Positions 8,937-17,573 of a DNA stretch of 34,998 bases are shown piece by piece. Location: assembly GCA_021773245.1 (NCBI GenBank), contig JAJFKK010000039.1, positions 1 through 34,998 on the forward strand, written 5' to 3'. The stretch is from Gammaproteobacteria bacterium (GTDB lineage: Bacteria; Pseudomonadota; Gammaproteobacteria; Eutrophobiales; Eutrophobiaceae). Position 1 is the first letter of the stretch, and every line of letters starts with the position of its first letter. The position numbers and the translations under genes were made by a program. Below the pieces are notes generated by a model. It was given only the letters and a program-made list of their open reading frames with translations. It ran no database searches and was not told the origin of the DNA.

Positions 8937-11750
8937 GTGTCAGAATTTGTAGTTGGTCAACGCTGGGTCAGTCATACAGAAACCGAGCTAGGGTTAGGTA
9001 TCATTGTAGGTGTAGAAGGACGTCGTGTAGAAATTAGTTTCCCAGCTGCAGATGAACAACGGATGTATGCTACAGATAGTGCACCATTGACGCGTATAGA
9101 GCATAAATTAGGCGAAACGATAAAAAATCAGGACGATCAATCTTTTACAATAAACCGCTCAGATAAGTTTGAAGGACGGATAATTTATTATGGTACTGAT
9201 CATGATGGTCAGGAACATAAAATAGATGAATTAGATCTAAATTGTTTTATCGAGCTCACAACTCCCAAGCAACGTTTGACAAGTGGGCAACTTGATAGTC
9301 TTAAAGCCTTTCGCTTACGCTGCGAAACACTAAAGCAACTACATCGATTACAGCAGTCTCCGGTAAAAGGCTTGCTGGGTTCCAGGACTAATTTATTACC
9401 TCATCAGGTCTACATTGCCCATGAAGTAGCAAAACGGTACGCACCTCGTGTTTTACTTGCTGACGAAGTTGGCTTGGGAAAAACCATCGAAGCAGGAATG
9501 ATACTTCATTATCAACTACATACTGGCTTAGCCAGTCGTATACTGATTGTTGTTCCAAATACGTTAAGTCATCAATGGTTGGTAGAAATGCTTCGTCGTT
9601 TCAACCTACGTTTCTCATTATTTAATGAAGATAGATTGCATGCGCTTAGTGAAGAAGAAGGTAACCCCTTTGAAAGTGAGCAATTAATTATTTGCAGCCT
9701 TGATATTTTGACTAGCGATCCAAGCTTATTTGAGCAAGCTTTAGATGCAGATTGGGATATGGTTGTTATTGATGAAGCACATCATCTGCACTGGACAGAA
9801 GGCGATGAAGGACATGATTATCGTTGCATCGAATCTCTTGCAAAACAATGTCGCGGTTTATTACTACTAACAGCAACACCTGAGCAAGTTGGGGCTGAAA
9901 GCCATTTTGCGCGACTGCGATTACTTGATCCGGATCGTTTTCATGATCTGACGAGTTTTCTGGATGAAGAAAAAGGCTATCAACAACTTAGTGACACTGT
10001 AAAAATACTGCTGGATAAACCTGATGAATCATTGAAAGATGAGATGTTAACTTTATTAAAAAGCTATTTAGAAGATGAAGCGCCTAATAAAGATAATCCT
10101 GATATTTCTGAACGCGAAGAAATCGTTTCAAAGCTACTTGATCGTCATGGTACTGGACGAGTATTCCTACGTAATACTCGCGAAGCTATTAAGGGTTTTC
10201 CTGAAAGAAAATTAATCAGCACTCCTCTTGAGCGCCCTAAACTATATGCTTCGCTAACAGGAAAACAAACTTTATTTCCAGAAATGGAAGTTGATAGCGA
10301 TGAATGGCTAAAGCAAGATCCGCGAGTGAGTCATCTGATAGATTTAGTAAAAGAATTAAAAACTGAAAAGATATTAGTTATTTGTGCTAATTCGAAAACA
10401 GCTTCCAGTTTAGAAAAATACTTGCAGTTGAAGATGGGAATTAGAAGTGCTGCATTTTATGAAGGTCTTAGTATTATTGAACGCGATCGCGCAGCAGCTT
10501 ACTTTTCAGATACTGAAATGGGCGCACAAGTCTTGGTTTGTTCAGAGATTGGCAGTGAAGGTCGTAATTTTCAGTTCGCTCACCATCTTGTTTTATTTGA
10601 TTTGCCGTTAAACCCGGATTTATTAGAACAGCGGATTGGTAGACTTGACCGTATTGGTCAAACAGAAACTATCAATATTCATGTTCCCTATCTTGAGCAT
10701 ACTGCACAGGAAATTAATTTTGTGTGGTACAACAATGGCCTAAATATTTTTCTACAAAGCTGCTCTGCTGCATATACTATTTATGAAAAATTCGAAGATT
10801 CTTTAAATGAAGCACTTACTAATACAGAAATAGATATTAGTACACTTATTAATGAAACAGAAAAACATACAAATACCGTTAAGAAAAATATGCATGATGG
10901 TCGAGATCGACTTGTAGAATTAAATTCATGTCGCAAAGACGTTGCCGTAGAAATAATAAATTCCATCAACGATGAAGAAGAACCTCAGTTACTGATGGAT
11001 TACATGGAAGGCATGTTTAATACCTATGGCGTCGACCATGAAGAGCACTCAGAAAACGCATGGATACTTCGTGCTAGCGATCATATGCGAACAGGTTATT
11101 TTCCTGGCGTGAGTGAAGAACCTATTACTATTACGTTTGATAGAAACAAAGCGCTTAGCAGAGAGGATATGGCTTTTGTGAGCTGGGAACACCCCATGGT
11201 ATCAGAAGCAATCGAGATGGTATTAAAAAGTGAAATTGGTAATACCTTTATAAGCACTATAGAAAAAGATGGCATTGAACCGGGGACTATATTGCTCGAA
11301 ACATTCTCTATAATTAACATAATAGCACCGAAAAAACTTCAAATTGATCGCTACTTACCTATTACACCTTTACGTACTTTAATTAGTAAGGATCGTAAGG
11401 ATTATTCGAAATTACTGTCTCACGAAAAATTAAATACCTTGAGTATGAAAATAGAACGTCAAACAGCTCATACCATCATTAAACAGATCAAACCTGAGCT
11501 AGAAACTATGGTTGACTTTGCCATTAAATTTAGTCAATCAAAACTACCAAAAATCAAAGAAGATGCGCAACAAAATGTTAATAACTTACTGCACTCAGAA
11601 ATAGTCCGCATGAAACAGTTACAAAAAAACAATGCCACTATTAGGAAAGAAGAAATAGAATTTTTAGAAGAGCAACTTCATGCCTGCAATGAAGTTATTT
11701 CAAATTGTAAATACGAACTTCAGGCTGTAAGACTAGTTATAGCTCAATAA
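8937..11750 (+). CDS. rapA: RNA polymerase-associated Swi2/Snf2 ATPase RapA
   Basis: RapA is a Swi2/Snf2-family ATPase that binds RNA polymerase and promotes its recycling after transcription. The start is GTG 8937 with an AGG about 9 bases upstream. Residues 1-105 form the N-terminal Tudor-like domains (FVVGQRWVSHTETELGLGII). The ATPase core has Walker A DEVGLGKTIEAG (Lys182), DEAH at 279-282 in VVIDEAHHLHW, motif III LLLTATPEQ, and the C-terminal helicase lobe with SEIGSEGRNFQFAHHLVLFDLP and QRIGRLDRIGQ. The C-terminal RapA-specific region is complete. Length 937 compares with 968 in E. coli. It runs into the opposite-strand regulator gene with only 9 bases between stops. Confidence 0.97.
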   Translation: MSEFVVGQRWVSHTETELGLGIIVGVEGRRVEISFPAADEQRMYATDSAPLTRIEHKLGETIKNQDDQSFTINRSDKFEGRIIYYGTDHDGQEHKIDELDLNCFIELTTPKQRLTSGQLDSLKAFRLRCETLKQLHRLQQSPVKGLLGSRTNLLPHQVYIAHEVAKRYAPRVLLADEVGLGKTIEAGMILHYQLHTGLASRILIVVPNTLSHQWLVEMLRRFNLRFSLFNEDRLHALSEEEGNPFESEQLIICSLDILTSDPSLFEQALDADWDMVVIDEAHHLHWTEGDEGHDYRCIESLAKQCRGLLLLTATPEQVGAESHFARLRLLDPDRFHDLTSFLDEEKGYQQLSDTVKILLDKPDESLKDEMLTLLKSYLEDEAPNKDNPDISEREEIVSKLLDRHGTGRVFLRNTREAIKGFPERKLISTPLERPKLYASLTGKQTLFPEMEVDSDEWLKQDPRVSHLIDLVKELKTEKILVICANSKTASSLEKYLQLKMGIRSAAFYEGLSIIERDRAAAYFSDTEMGAQVLVCSEIGSEGRNFQFAHHLVLFDLPLNPDLLEQRIGRLDRIGQTETINIHVPYLEHTAQEINFVWYNNGLNIFLQSCSAAYTIYEKFEDSLNEALTNTEIDISTLINETEKHTNTVKKNMHDGRDRLVELNSCRKDVAVEIINSINDEEEPQLLMDYMEGMFNTYGVDHEEHSENAWILRASDHMRTGYFPGVSEEPITITFDRNKALSREDMAFVSWEHPMVSEAIEMVLKSEIGNTFISTIEKDGIEPGTILLETFSIINIIAPKKLQIDRYLPITPLRTLISKDRKDYSKLLSHEKLNTLSMKIERQTAHTIIKQIKPELETMVDFAIKFSQSKLPKIKEDAQQNVNNLLHSEIVRMKQLQKNNATIRKEEIEFLEEQLHACNEVISNCKYELQAVRLVIAQ

Positions 11751-11759
11751 AGATTATCT

Positions 11760-13457
11760 CTACATTTCTACAGACTCTTCTGTTTCAAGCTTTTCTTGTG
11801 GTGGTTGAATAATGTAACCTGAAACATAATCTACTCCTGCATCAATTGCTGTAGCAAGACTTTCGCCGGTTTCTAATTTGTCAGCTATAACTAACGAATC
11901 ATGTTCGTGTGCTACAGAAACTATTTTTTTCATTTCATCTGTATCCATTTTAGTATCACCAAAATTTGGCGAAAATCGAGTGTATTCGAAATGAAAATGT
12001 TTCATGCATTGTTCTAGAATTGTATGATTTGGCACATGAAGTAATGCTGTAGATATCCCATATTTTTCACGCAAATTTTCAATTAAGTATTCAGTTTCAT
12101 TTTGGTAGGTCAAAAATTTCTTAGTATCTATTTCCACTACGAGGGAATAACCAATGTCTGGAAAATCAGTACTATCAATCAATTTTTCAAACCATTTATA
12201 GAGATTTTGATCTGAATATGATGATGAAGATAGAGTCATAAACAATCCAGTATCAATCGAATTCTTACTATATTCTTCAATTAATTTTTCAATGCAGTAT
12301 TTTATTACCCACCGATCTAATGTGTTTAATTTATTAGTTTTTTCCAAAACTGGCATAAATTGATCTGCTGATACAACACTATTATCACGGCCAATTAAAT
12401 TAACGCGAGTGGTATATAAATTCTCTTTACGATTTAAAGATTTAGCGTTTGAAACTTTAACAATATGTTGAAAGAATGGCTTAATACGATTTTTTAAAAA
12501 AACATTATCTATTTGTGTTTCGATACTAAAATCATCTTTTACTTTTGTTTCTGCTTCGCCATAAATAACATAAGAATTATCCTGTTCATTCCTTGCTATA
12601 CGACAAGCTACATCTGCTTCGATGAATATAGTTTCTGCTTCAAATTGTTCAGAATTAATTACTGCAATACCGATACTGATACTATAGTCTAAATTTCTTT
12701 TATTTTCTGAATATGGATTCTTTGTAAATACTTCACATAGTTTATCTGCAAATTTTTTGCCCACAGTAAAACCAGGTTTACCTTTTACTAATACTGCAGA
12801 TGTCGCATCGCCTGAACGAATAACAATTCCTTCTATCTCTTTCCTCTTTAAGAATTCATTTGCAACTTTTGCAATATGGCTACATGCTTTATCAGCTATT
12901 ACAATTCCATATTCATTTCGAAGACCTTGGTAATCATCAACTTCAATAATTAGGACAACATCATTTTTCTTTGCTTCCTCAACTTTTTTTAGAAACCTTA
13001 TTTTATTATAGATATGGCCACTTAAGGCAATCGTATCTGACTTAACTTGCTCTTCCCGATGTTGTTTAGTTGCACGTTCAATAGAGTCAAAAAGAAGTAT
13101 TTTTGTTAATTCACTTTTATGTAAAAAATCTTGAACACCATACCTGAAGGCTTGAACTATCACGCTTTGATCTGAATTCCCCGTCAACATTATTGCAGCA
13201 GGAAAATCAGTTGATGCTGTGCACACTCTAATCCAATCAAGACCATTCTCACCATTGCCTAAATCATAATCAACGACGACGACTTGATACTTTTTCCAGT
13301 TAAAATCATTATCAGGGCAGCCATCTTCAATGTTATACCTATCAATTTTTGCAGATGGCAATATACTTTTAAAAAGCGCAACCAATAACTCACAATACTC
13401 TTTGGAGTCATCAATCACTAATATCGATTTTACGTAGGAAGATGCAGAAGTACTCAT
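11760..13457 (-). CDS. Response regulator with degenerate GGDEF and EAL domains
   Basis: The 565-residue protein is REC-GGDEF-EAL. The receiver domain (about 10-130) looks functional: acidic pair Asp16/Asp17 in VIDDSKEY, phosphoacceptor Asp63 in VVVDYDLG, Thr92 in MLTGN and Lys114 in LHKSE. The GGDEF domain (about 145-305) has RSGDAT at 214-219 where RxGGDEF is expected, so diguanylate cyclase activity is unlikely. The EAL domain (about 316-555) has TTRVNLIG in place of the EALLR signature, so phosphodiesterase activity is also unlikely. The layout recalls FimX, a c-di-GMP effector of twitching motility in Pseudomonas, but orthology is not shown. No sensor kinase gene is nearby. Confidence 0.88.
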   Translation of the reverse strand: MSTSASSYVKSILVIDDSKEYCELLVALFKSILPSAKIDRYNIEDGCPDNDFNWKKYQVVVVDYDLGNGENGLDWIRVCTASTDFPAAIMLTGNSDQSVIVQAFRYGVQDFLHKSELTKILLFDSIERATKQHREEQVKSDTIALSGHIYNKIRFLKKVEEAKKNDVVLIIEVDDYQGLRNEYGIVIADKACSHIAKVANEFLKRKEIEGIVIRSGDATSAVLVKGKPGFTVGKKFADKLCEVFTKNPYSENKRNLDYSISIGIAVINSEQFEAETIFIEADVACRIARNEQDNSYVIYGEAETKVKDDFSIETQIDNVFLKNRIKPFFQHIVKVSNAKSLNRKENLYTTRVNLIGRDNSVVSADQFMPVLEKTNKLNTLDRWVIKYCIEKLIEEYSKNSIDTGLFMTLSSSSYSDQNLYKWFEKLIDSTDFPDIGYSLVVEIDTKKFLTYQNETEYLIENLREKYGISTALLHVPNHTILEQCMKHFHFEYTRFSPNFGDTKMDTDEMKKIVSVAHEHDSLVIADKLETGESLATAIDAGVDYVSGYIIQPPQEKLETEESVEM

Positions 13458-13690
13458 AACGCCTTACTGTTTATACTTTCTTATATTTATCGCCCCAAGA
13501 GTACAAGAGTATTAATAAGTTCGCAAAGTTTAAAAAATGTCGGGGCTTAGAGACAGTTTTATATATTTTATTACCTTAATAAGATAAAAATAATATTATT
13601 TATTACGAAGTTTTATTTAGAGGGTTACTACTTTTTTTATAAAAAAATATCGAGGAGGTTAAAATTAGTAAAAAGTTCTTGAAGCTAAAC
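13458..13690. other. AT-rich intergenic region between sspB and the response regulator
   Basis: This 233-base gap separates sspB from the regulator gene, both on the minus strand, so it should hold the end of the pet-ssp transcript and the regulator's promoter. It is very AT-rich and contains a 16-base A/T palindrome near 13630-13650. A minus-strand TATAAG at 13482-13487 has a TTGTAC 15 bases upstream, which is a weak promoter candidate. I see no convincing gene. A plus-strand GAGGAGGT at about 13650 precedes only an ATT codon and a short reading frame antisense to sspB. Confidence 0.4.
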
Positions 13691-14098
13691 TTATTTCACA
13701 ATTTTCAAATGAGATCCTTTTTTCTTTTTTGTTTCTTTTTTTTCTGGCTCGGAATTTGAGACTGATTCATTTTCTTTTTCAACTTCCTGTTCTTCCTCTT
13801 GGAATATCATGCCTCGCCCATTTTCATTCGCATAAATTGCTAGTACTGCGCCCACTGGGAAATAAACATTCATACTTTTACCAGAAAAACGTGCTTTGAA
13901 ATTAATGTAATCATTACTTAAGTCAAGATCACGCACAGCACTTGGAGAAATATTTAAAACAATTTTTTTATCTTCAACAAAATCAAAAGGAATACTCAGA
14001 TCATCGCCTGTCGCATCAACTAACAGATATGGAGTTAAATGATTATCACAAATCCAATCGTACAATGCTCGTAACAGATAGGGCCGATTGGATTTCAT
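13691..14098 (-). CDS. sspB: ClpXP adaptor SspB
   Basis: SspB tethers ssrA-tagged and other substrates to the ClpXP protease. The 135-residue protein has the substrate-binding core at about 1-105 (PYLLRALYDWICDNHLTPYLLVDA, then ARFSGKSMNVYFPVGAVLAIYANENGRGMIF). A long charged Glu/Lys linker follows, and the extreme C-terminus HLKIVK is the short ClpX-docking XB motif (LRVVK in E. coli). It follows sspA by 38 bases in the standard petABC-sspAB order. Confidence 0.95.
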   Translation of the reverse strand: MKSNRPYLLRALYDWICDNHLTPYLLVDATGDDLSIPFDFVEDKKIVLNISPSAVRDLDLSNDYINFKARFSGKSMNVYFPVGAVLAIYANENGRGMIFQEEEQEVEKENESVSNSEPEKKETKKKKGSHLKIVK

Positions 14099-14136
14099 GA
14101 TAATGTTACAGAGTTCAGGCTTGCAGCGGGATAAGC

Positions 14137-14769
14137 TTAGCCTTCGTTATATTCCTTTTCTATAGCAGACAAACTAGTCTGAAATGCATCACGCTCAAAC
14201 AATCTGTCTGCATATTCTTGTAAAGGTTTACATGACATAGGCAATTTAATCCCATATTCATCTAAACGCCACATCAAAGGACCAACACAACAATCTATAA
14301 GAGAATATTCTTCCGACATAAAATAGGGCATTTGTGCAAAAGCCGGTGCAATCGCCGTCAAATTATCACGTAATACTTTCTTAGCATTAGCAGCTGCTAT
14401 TTCATTATCGCTTTCAATCTCAGCTACAGATTCGTATAAATCACGCATGACTCTGTATCGTAGTTGACGGTTTCTTGCTCTATTAACTGGATCAACTGGC
14501 ATCAAAGGAGGATGAGGAAAACGTTCATCCAGATATTCCATAATAATATGAGCATCATAGAGAACGAGGTCTCTATCAATCAATGTCAAAATAGAGTTGT
14601 ACGGATTTAGATCATTTAGCTCTTCCGGTCTGGCATCGTCGTCATCAATATAATTAATTTCAACATTGACATCCTTTTCTGCTAAAACAATACGCACAGC
14701 ATGATTTATAGGACTCACACTGTCTGAATACAAAACCATTAATGAACGACGATTGGCGACACTTGCCAT
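14137..14769 (-). CDS. sspA: Stringent starvation protein A (GST fold)
   Basis: SspA is a glutathione-transferase-fold protein that binds RNA polymerase and affects stationary-phase and stress transcription. The 210-residue protein has the N-terminal thioredoxin-like half (about 8-88) and the diagnostic surface stretch HIIMEYLDERFPHPPLMPVDP, which is part of the polymerase-contact pocket, followed by the helical half. In the segment NPYNSILTLIDRDL, a leucine replaces the cis-proline of the classical GST VPTL motif. The ribosome site GGAGA precedes the ATG. A consensus-like -10 box lies upstream in the petC-sspA gap, so sspAB may have its own promoter besides petABC read-through. Confidence 0.95.
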   Translation of the reverse strand: MASVANRRSLMVLYSDSVSPINHAVRIVLAEKDVNVEINYIDDDDARPEELNDLNPYNSILTLIDRDLVLYDAHIIMEYLDERFPHPPLMPVDPVNRARNRQLRYRVMRDLYESVAEIESDNEIAAANAKKVLRDNLTAIAPAFAQMPYFMSEEYSLIDCCVGPLMWRLDEYGIKLPMSCKPLQEYADRLFERDAFQTSLSAIEKEYNEG

Positions 14770-14803
14770 TGTTTAAATCTCCAGCCTGTTAAGAAAGCGC
14801 GCG

Positions 14804-14809
14804 ATTATA
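14804..14809 (-). promoter_or_regulatory. Candidate -10 box for sspAB
   Basis: The minus strand reads TATAAT, a perfect sigma-70 -10 hexamer, about 35 bases before the sspA ATG in the 75-base petC-sspA gap. No good -35 hexamer is found at 16-18 bases upstream, so the call is tentative. Confidence 0.4.
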
Positions 14810-14844
14810 CTACAGATTCGAAAATAAAGGGGCTTCGTATGCAG

Positions 14845-15594
14845 TTAATGCACATCACGCCAATATTCCTTCTTAAGTAGGTAGGTAACTACCATTAAAA
14901 CAATGAGATACAACAAAACCCAGAAGCCAATTTTCTCGCGTTGCAGCTTGATCGGCTCACCTAGATAGACCATAAAATTAACCAAATCACGTACTGTTTG
15001 ATCGAATTCCTCTGCACCTTGAGAACCTTCGCTTATTAATTCTAAGTCTTCATAAGTTGGCGCATGATGTGCGCCACCATCATGTTCTTTCTCAATTAAA
15101 CGTTGTTTTCCCTGTAATTCCCATAACACATTAGGCATACCTACATCTTTAAACGCTAGATTATTAACGCCAAAAGGACGTGATTCATCAACATAAAATG
15201 TTTTGAAGTAACTATAAAGCCAATCCGCGCCACGAGAGCGAGCAATAACAGATAAATCTGGAGGCGCGACGCCAAAAAATTGGTCCGCATCTGACGAACT
15301 CATTGCTATTTTCATAGTATCGCCAACTTTATCTGTGCCAAACATAAAATTCGTTTTTAATATATCTTCACTAATTCCCAGATCCTTGCCCATGCGGTTA
15401 TAACGCATATAAGCTGCCGAATGACAACTCAAACAATAATTAACGAAGGTTTTAGCACCACGTTGCAATGAAGTCTGATCAGAAAGATCAACCTCCATAT
15501 GCATTAACTTTGCACCGCCAGCTGCAGAAACACTAGCAGAAACCATTATTAAAAGAATGAAGAACGTATTATGTAATCGCTTATATCCTTTCAT
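14845..15594 (-). CDS. petC: Cytochrome c1 of the bc1 complex
   Basis: Cytochrome c1 passes electrons from the Rieske protein to soluble cytochrome c on the periplasmic side of the inner membrane. The 249-residue precursor has a signal peptide (about 1-25, ending ASVSAAGG). The haem c site CLSCH is at residues 54-58, and there is a single C-terminal membrane anchor, FWVLLYLIVLMVVTYLL, followed by a positive tail. The region PPDLSVIARSRGADWLYSYF is characteristic of the family. Its ATG overlaps the petB stop by one base (TAATG), so translation is likely coupled. Confidence 0.96.
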   Translation of the reverse strand: MKGYKRLHNTFFILLIMVSASVSAAGGAKLMHMEVDLSDQTSLQRGAKTFVNYCLSCHSAAYMRYNRMGKDLGISEDILKTNFMFGTDKVGDTMKIAMSSSDADQFFGVAPPDLSVIARSRGADWLYSYFKTFYVDESRPFGVNNLAFKDVGMPNVLWELQGKQRLIEKEHDGGAHHAPTYEDLELISEGSQGAEEFDQTVRDLVNFMVYLGEPIKLQREKIGFWVLLYLIVLMVVTYLLKKEYWRDVH

Positions 15595-16838
15595 TAGTCT
15601 GTCACCCTATCCGGTACGGCCTTGTCATTATCCATCGCGGTATAAAATGGCATTAACAAAAAGAAACTAAAATAAATAACTGAAAAGAATCGTGCCATCC
15701 ACGTATAAAGTGGAGTCACACCTTGCATACCTAACCAACCCAGCACAAAAAAGCTGATAACAAACGCTGTCAGAGCAATACGATAATTCATGCCACGATA
15801 TCGAATAGATTTAACCGGGCTTCTGTCTAACCAGGGTAATAACAGGAATATATTAACTGCCAGCCCCATAGCAATCACCCCACCCAACTTGTCCGGTATT
15901 GCACGCAGAATGGCGTAGAATGGCGTGAAATACCAAACAGGAGCTATATGCGTCGGCGTCGTAAACGGATCAGCCGGTGTAAAATTAGCATGCTCAAGAA
16001 AATATCCACCCATCTCCGGAGCAAAAAACACAACGGCAAAGAAAAAGAACAAAAACACAGCTACTCCGAAGATATCCTTCACAGTGTAATAGGGATGAAA
16101 TGGAATTCCGTCTAAAGGAATACCTTCTGCATTTTTATTCTTTTTGATTTCCACACCATCTGGATTATTCGAGCCAACTTCATGTAAAGCCAAAATATGG
16201 AAGCCGACTAACCCTAAAATAAGTAGTGGAAAAGCAATCACATGCAATGAAAAGAATCGATTTAATGTGACTCCAGAAACGACAAAGTCACCGCGTATCC
16301 ATTCTGCCAGATCCGGCCCAATAACTGGAAGAGCACCAAATAACGAAATAATTACTTGTGCGCCCCAATATGACATTTGTCCCCATGGCAATAGATAACC
16401 AAAAAAGGCTTCACCCATAATGACCAGATAAATAGCCATGCCTGATAACCATAATAATTCGCGCGGCTTTTTATACGAACCGTAAAGTAATGTACGGAAC
16501 ATATGTAAGAAAATAACAACAAAAAATGCCGAAGCGCCGGTCGAATGCATATAACGAATAAACCAACCCCAGCTTACATCGCGCATAATGTATTCTACTG
16601 AAGCAAACGCGCCCTCTGCTGATGGATTGAAATTCATTGTTAGCCAAATACCGGTCAGTATCTGTATAACCAACACTAATAAAGCTAAAGAACCGAAGAA
16701 GTACCAAAAATTAAAATTCTTTGGTGCGTAATATTTGGCAAGATGTTCATTCCAGCTTTTCGTTAAGGGGAAGCGATTATCGACCCAATCTCTTAAACCA
16801 GTTAAACCTTTAACGACTTTTTGTTCGATATCAGCCAT
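15594..16838 (-). CDS. petB: Cytochrome b of the bc1 complex
   Basis: This is the quinol-oxidising membrane subunit of complex III, 414 residues with about eight to nine membrane segments. The four haem-ligand histidines are His98 and His112 in the second helix, and His199 and His214 in the fourth. The Qo-site loop reads PVWY (300-303) rather than the mitochondrial PEWY; a Val variant is known from gammaproteobacteria. The motif GYLLPWGQMSYWGAQVI is intact. The start overlaps the petA stop and the stop overlaps the petC start, each as TAATG. Confidence 0.97.
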   Translation of the reverse strand: MADIEQKVVKGLTGLRDWVDNRFPLTKSWNEHLAKYYAPKNFNFWYFFGSLALLVLVIQILTGIWLTMNFNPSAEGAFASVEYIMRDVSWGWFIRYMHSTGASAFFVVIFLHMFRTLLYGSYKKPRELLWLSGMAIYLVIMGEAFFGYLLPWGQMSYWGAQVIISLFGALPVIGPDLAEWIRGDFVVSGVTLNRFFSLHVIAFPLLILGLVGFHILALHEVGSNNPDGVEIKKNKNAEGIPLDGIPFHPYYTVKDIFGVAVFLFFFFAVVFFAPEMGGYFLEHANFTPADPFTTPTHIAPVWYFTPFYAILRAIPDKLGGVIAMGLAVNIFLLLPWLDRSPVKSIRYRGMNYRIALTAFVISFFVLGWLGMQGVTPLYTWMARFFSVIYFSFFLLMPFYTAMDNDKAVPDRVTD

Positions 16839-17428
16839 TACACTGCCTCGCTATCGTCGCCGATTAACAAACGGCTTGATGAAATAAATTTATAAGGCGG
16901 TACCACCAGATTGGTTGGTGCCGGAACACCCTTAAATACGCGACCGGCTAAATCAAAGCGCGATCCGTGACAAGGACAAAAAAATCCACCTTTATCTGCA
17001 GAAGGACTTTCGTCAATCCCCTTTTCAATAAATTTAGGTGAACAACCCAAGTGCGTACAGGCGCCAATCACAACCAAATATTCGTTTTCGCGTGCACGAT
17101 ACTCATTTTTGGCATAGTCAGGCTGGGCACTGGCTTCTGAAACAGGATCGCTGACTATATCGGCTTGTGCACTAATATCATCCAGCATTTCCTGTGTTCG
17201 TCTTAAGATCCAGACAGGTCGACCTTGCCATTTTTCGATGGTAAGTTCACCAGGCTGTAACTTGCTAATATCTACTTCGACAGGTGCGCCAATCGCTTTA
17301 GTCTTCTCGCTGGGAGCCATTGTTGCAATAAATGGCACTGCGCCGGCAACGGTACCTGCTCCACCCACTACTGTAGCTGCAGCAGTCAGGAATCTGCGTC
17401 GACTCTTGTCAACGTTACTATTATCCAT
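16838..17428 (-). CDS. petA: Rieske iron-sulfur subunit of the bc1 complex
   Basis: The Rieske subunit takes the first electron from quinol. The 196-residue protein starts with a Tat-type signal anchor (SRRRFLTAAATVVGGAGTVAGAVPF). It ends in a Rieske fold carrying the 2Fe-2S ligands Cys124 and His126 in CTHLGC, and Cys151 and His154 in CPCHGSRFD, with the disulfide cysteines Cys129 and Cys153 also present. It is the first gene of petABC. A ribosome site AGAGGAT precedes the ATG. A short dyad AGTTAT-AG-ATAACT (17440-17453) lies just upstream and may be an operator or chance. Confidence 0.97.
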   Translation of the reverse strand: MDNSNVDKSRRRFLTAAATVVGGAGTVAGAVPFIATMAPSEKTKAIGAPVEVDISKLQPGELTIEKWQGRPVWILRRTQEMLDDISAQADIVSDPVSEASAQPDYAKNEYRARENEYLVVIGACTHLGCSPKFIEKGIDESPSADKGGFFCPCHGSRFDLAGRVFKGVPAPTNLVVPPYKFISSSRLLIGDDSEAV

Positions 17429-17573
17429 GCTTATCCTCTAGTTATAGATAACTGATGGTTTAATACCAGTATTATTATTGATGTAGTATATATTAAGTTA
17501 AACTGCTTAGCGGATAAATAGCACATCCATAAAAATTACGATTAAAACAGAAATAGAACATTTTCTAATCATT

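Noticed and set aside
11751-11759. Terminator between convergent rapA and the response regulator
   Set aside because: The gap is only 9 bases with no hairpin; termination must occur inside the opposite gene or be factor-dependent.
13649-13770. Strong plus-strand GAGGAGGT followed by an ATT-started short frame with hydrophobic C-terminus
   Set aside because: ATT starts are very rare, and the hydrophobic stretch is simply the antisense of the Lys-rich tail of sspB.
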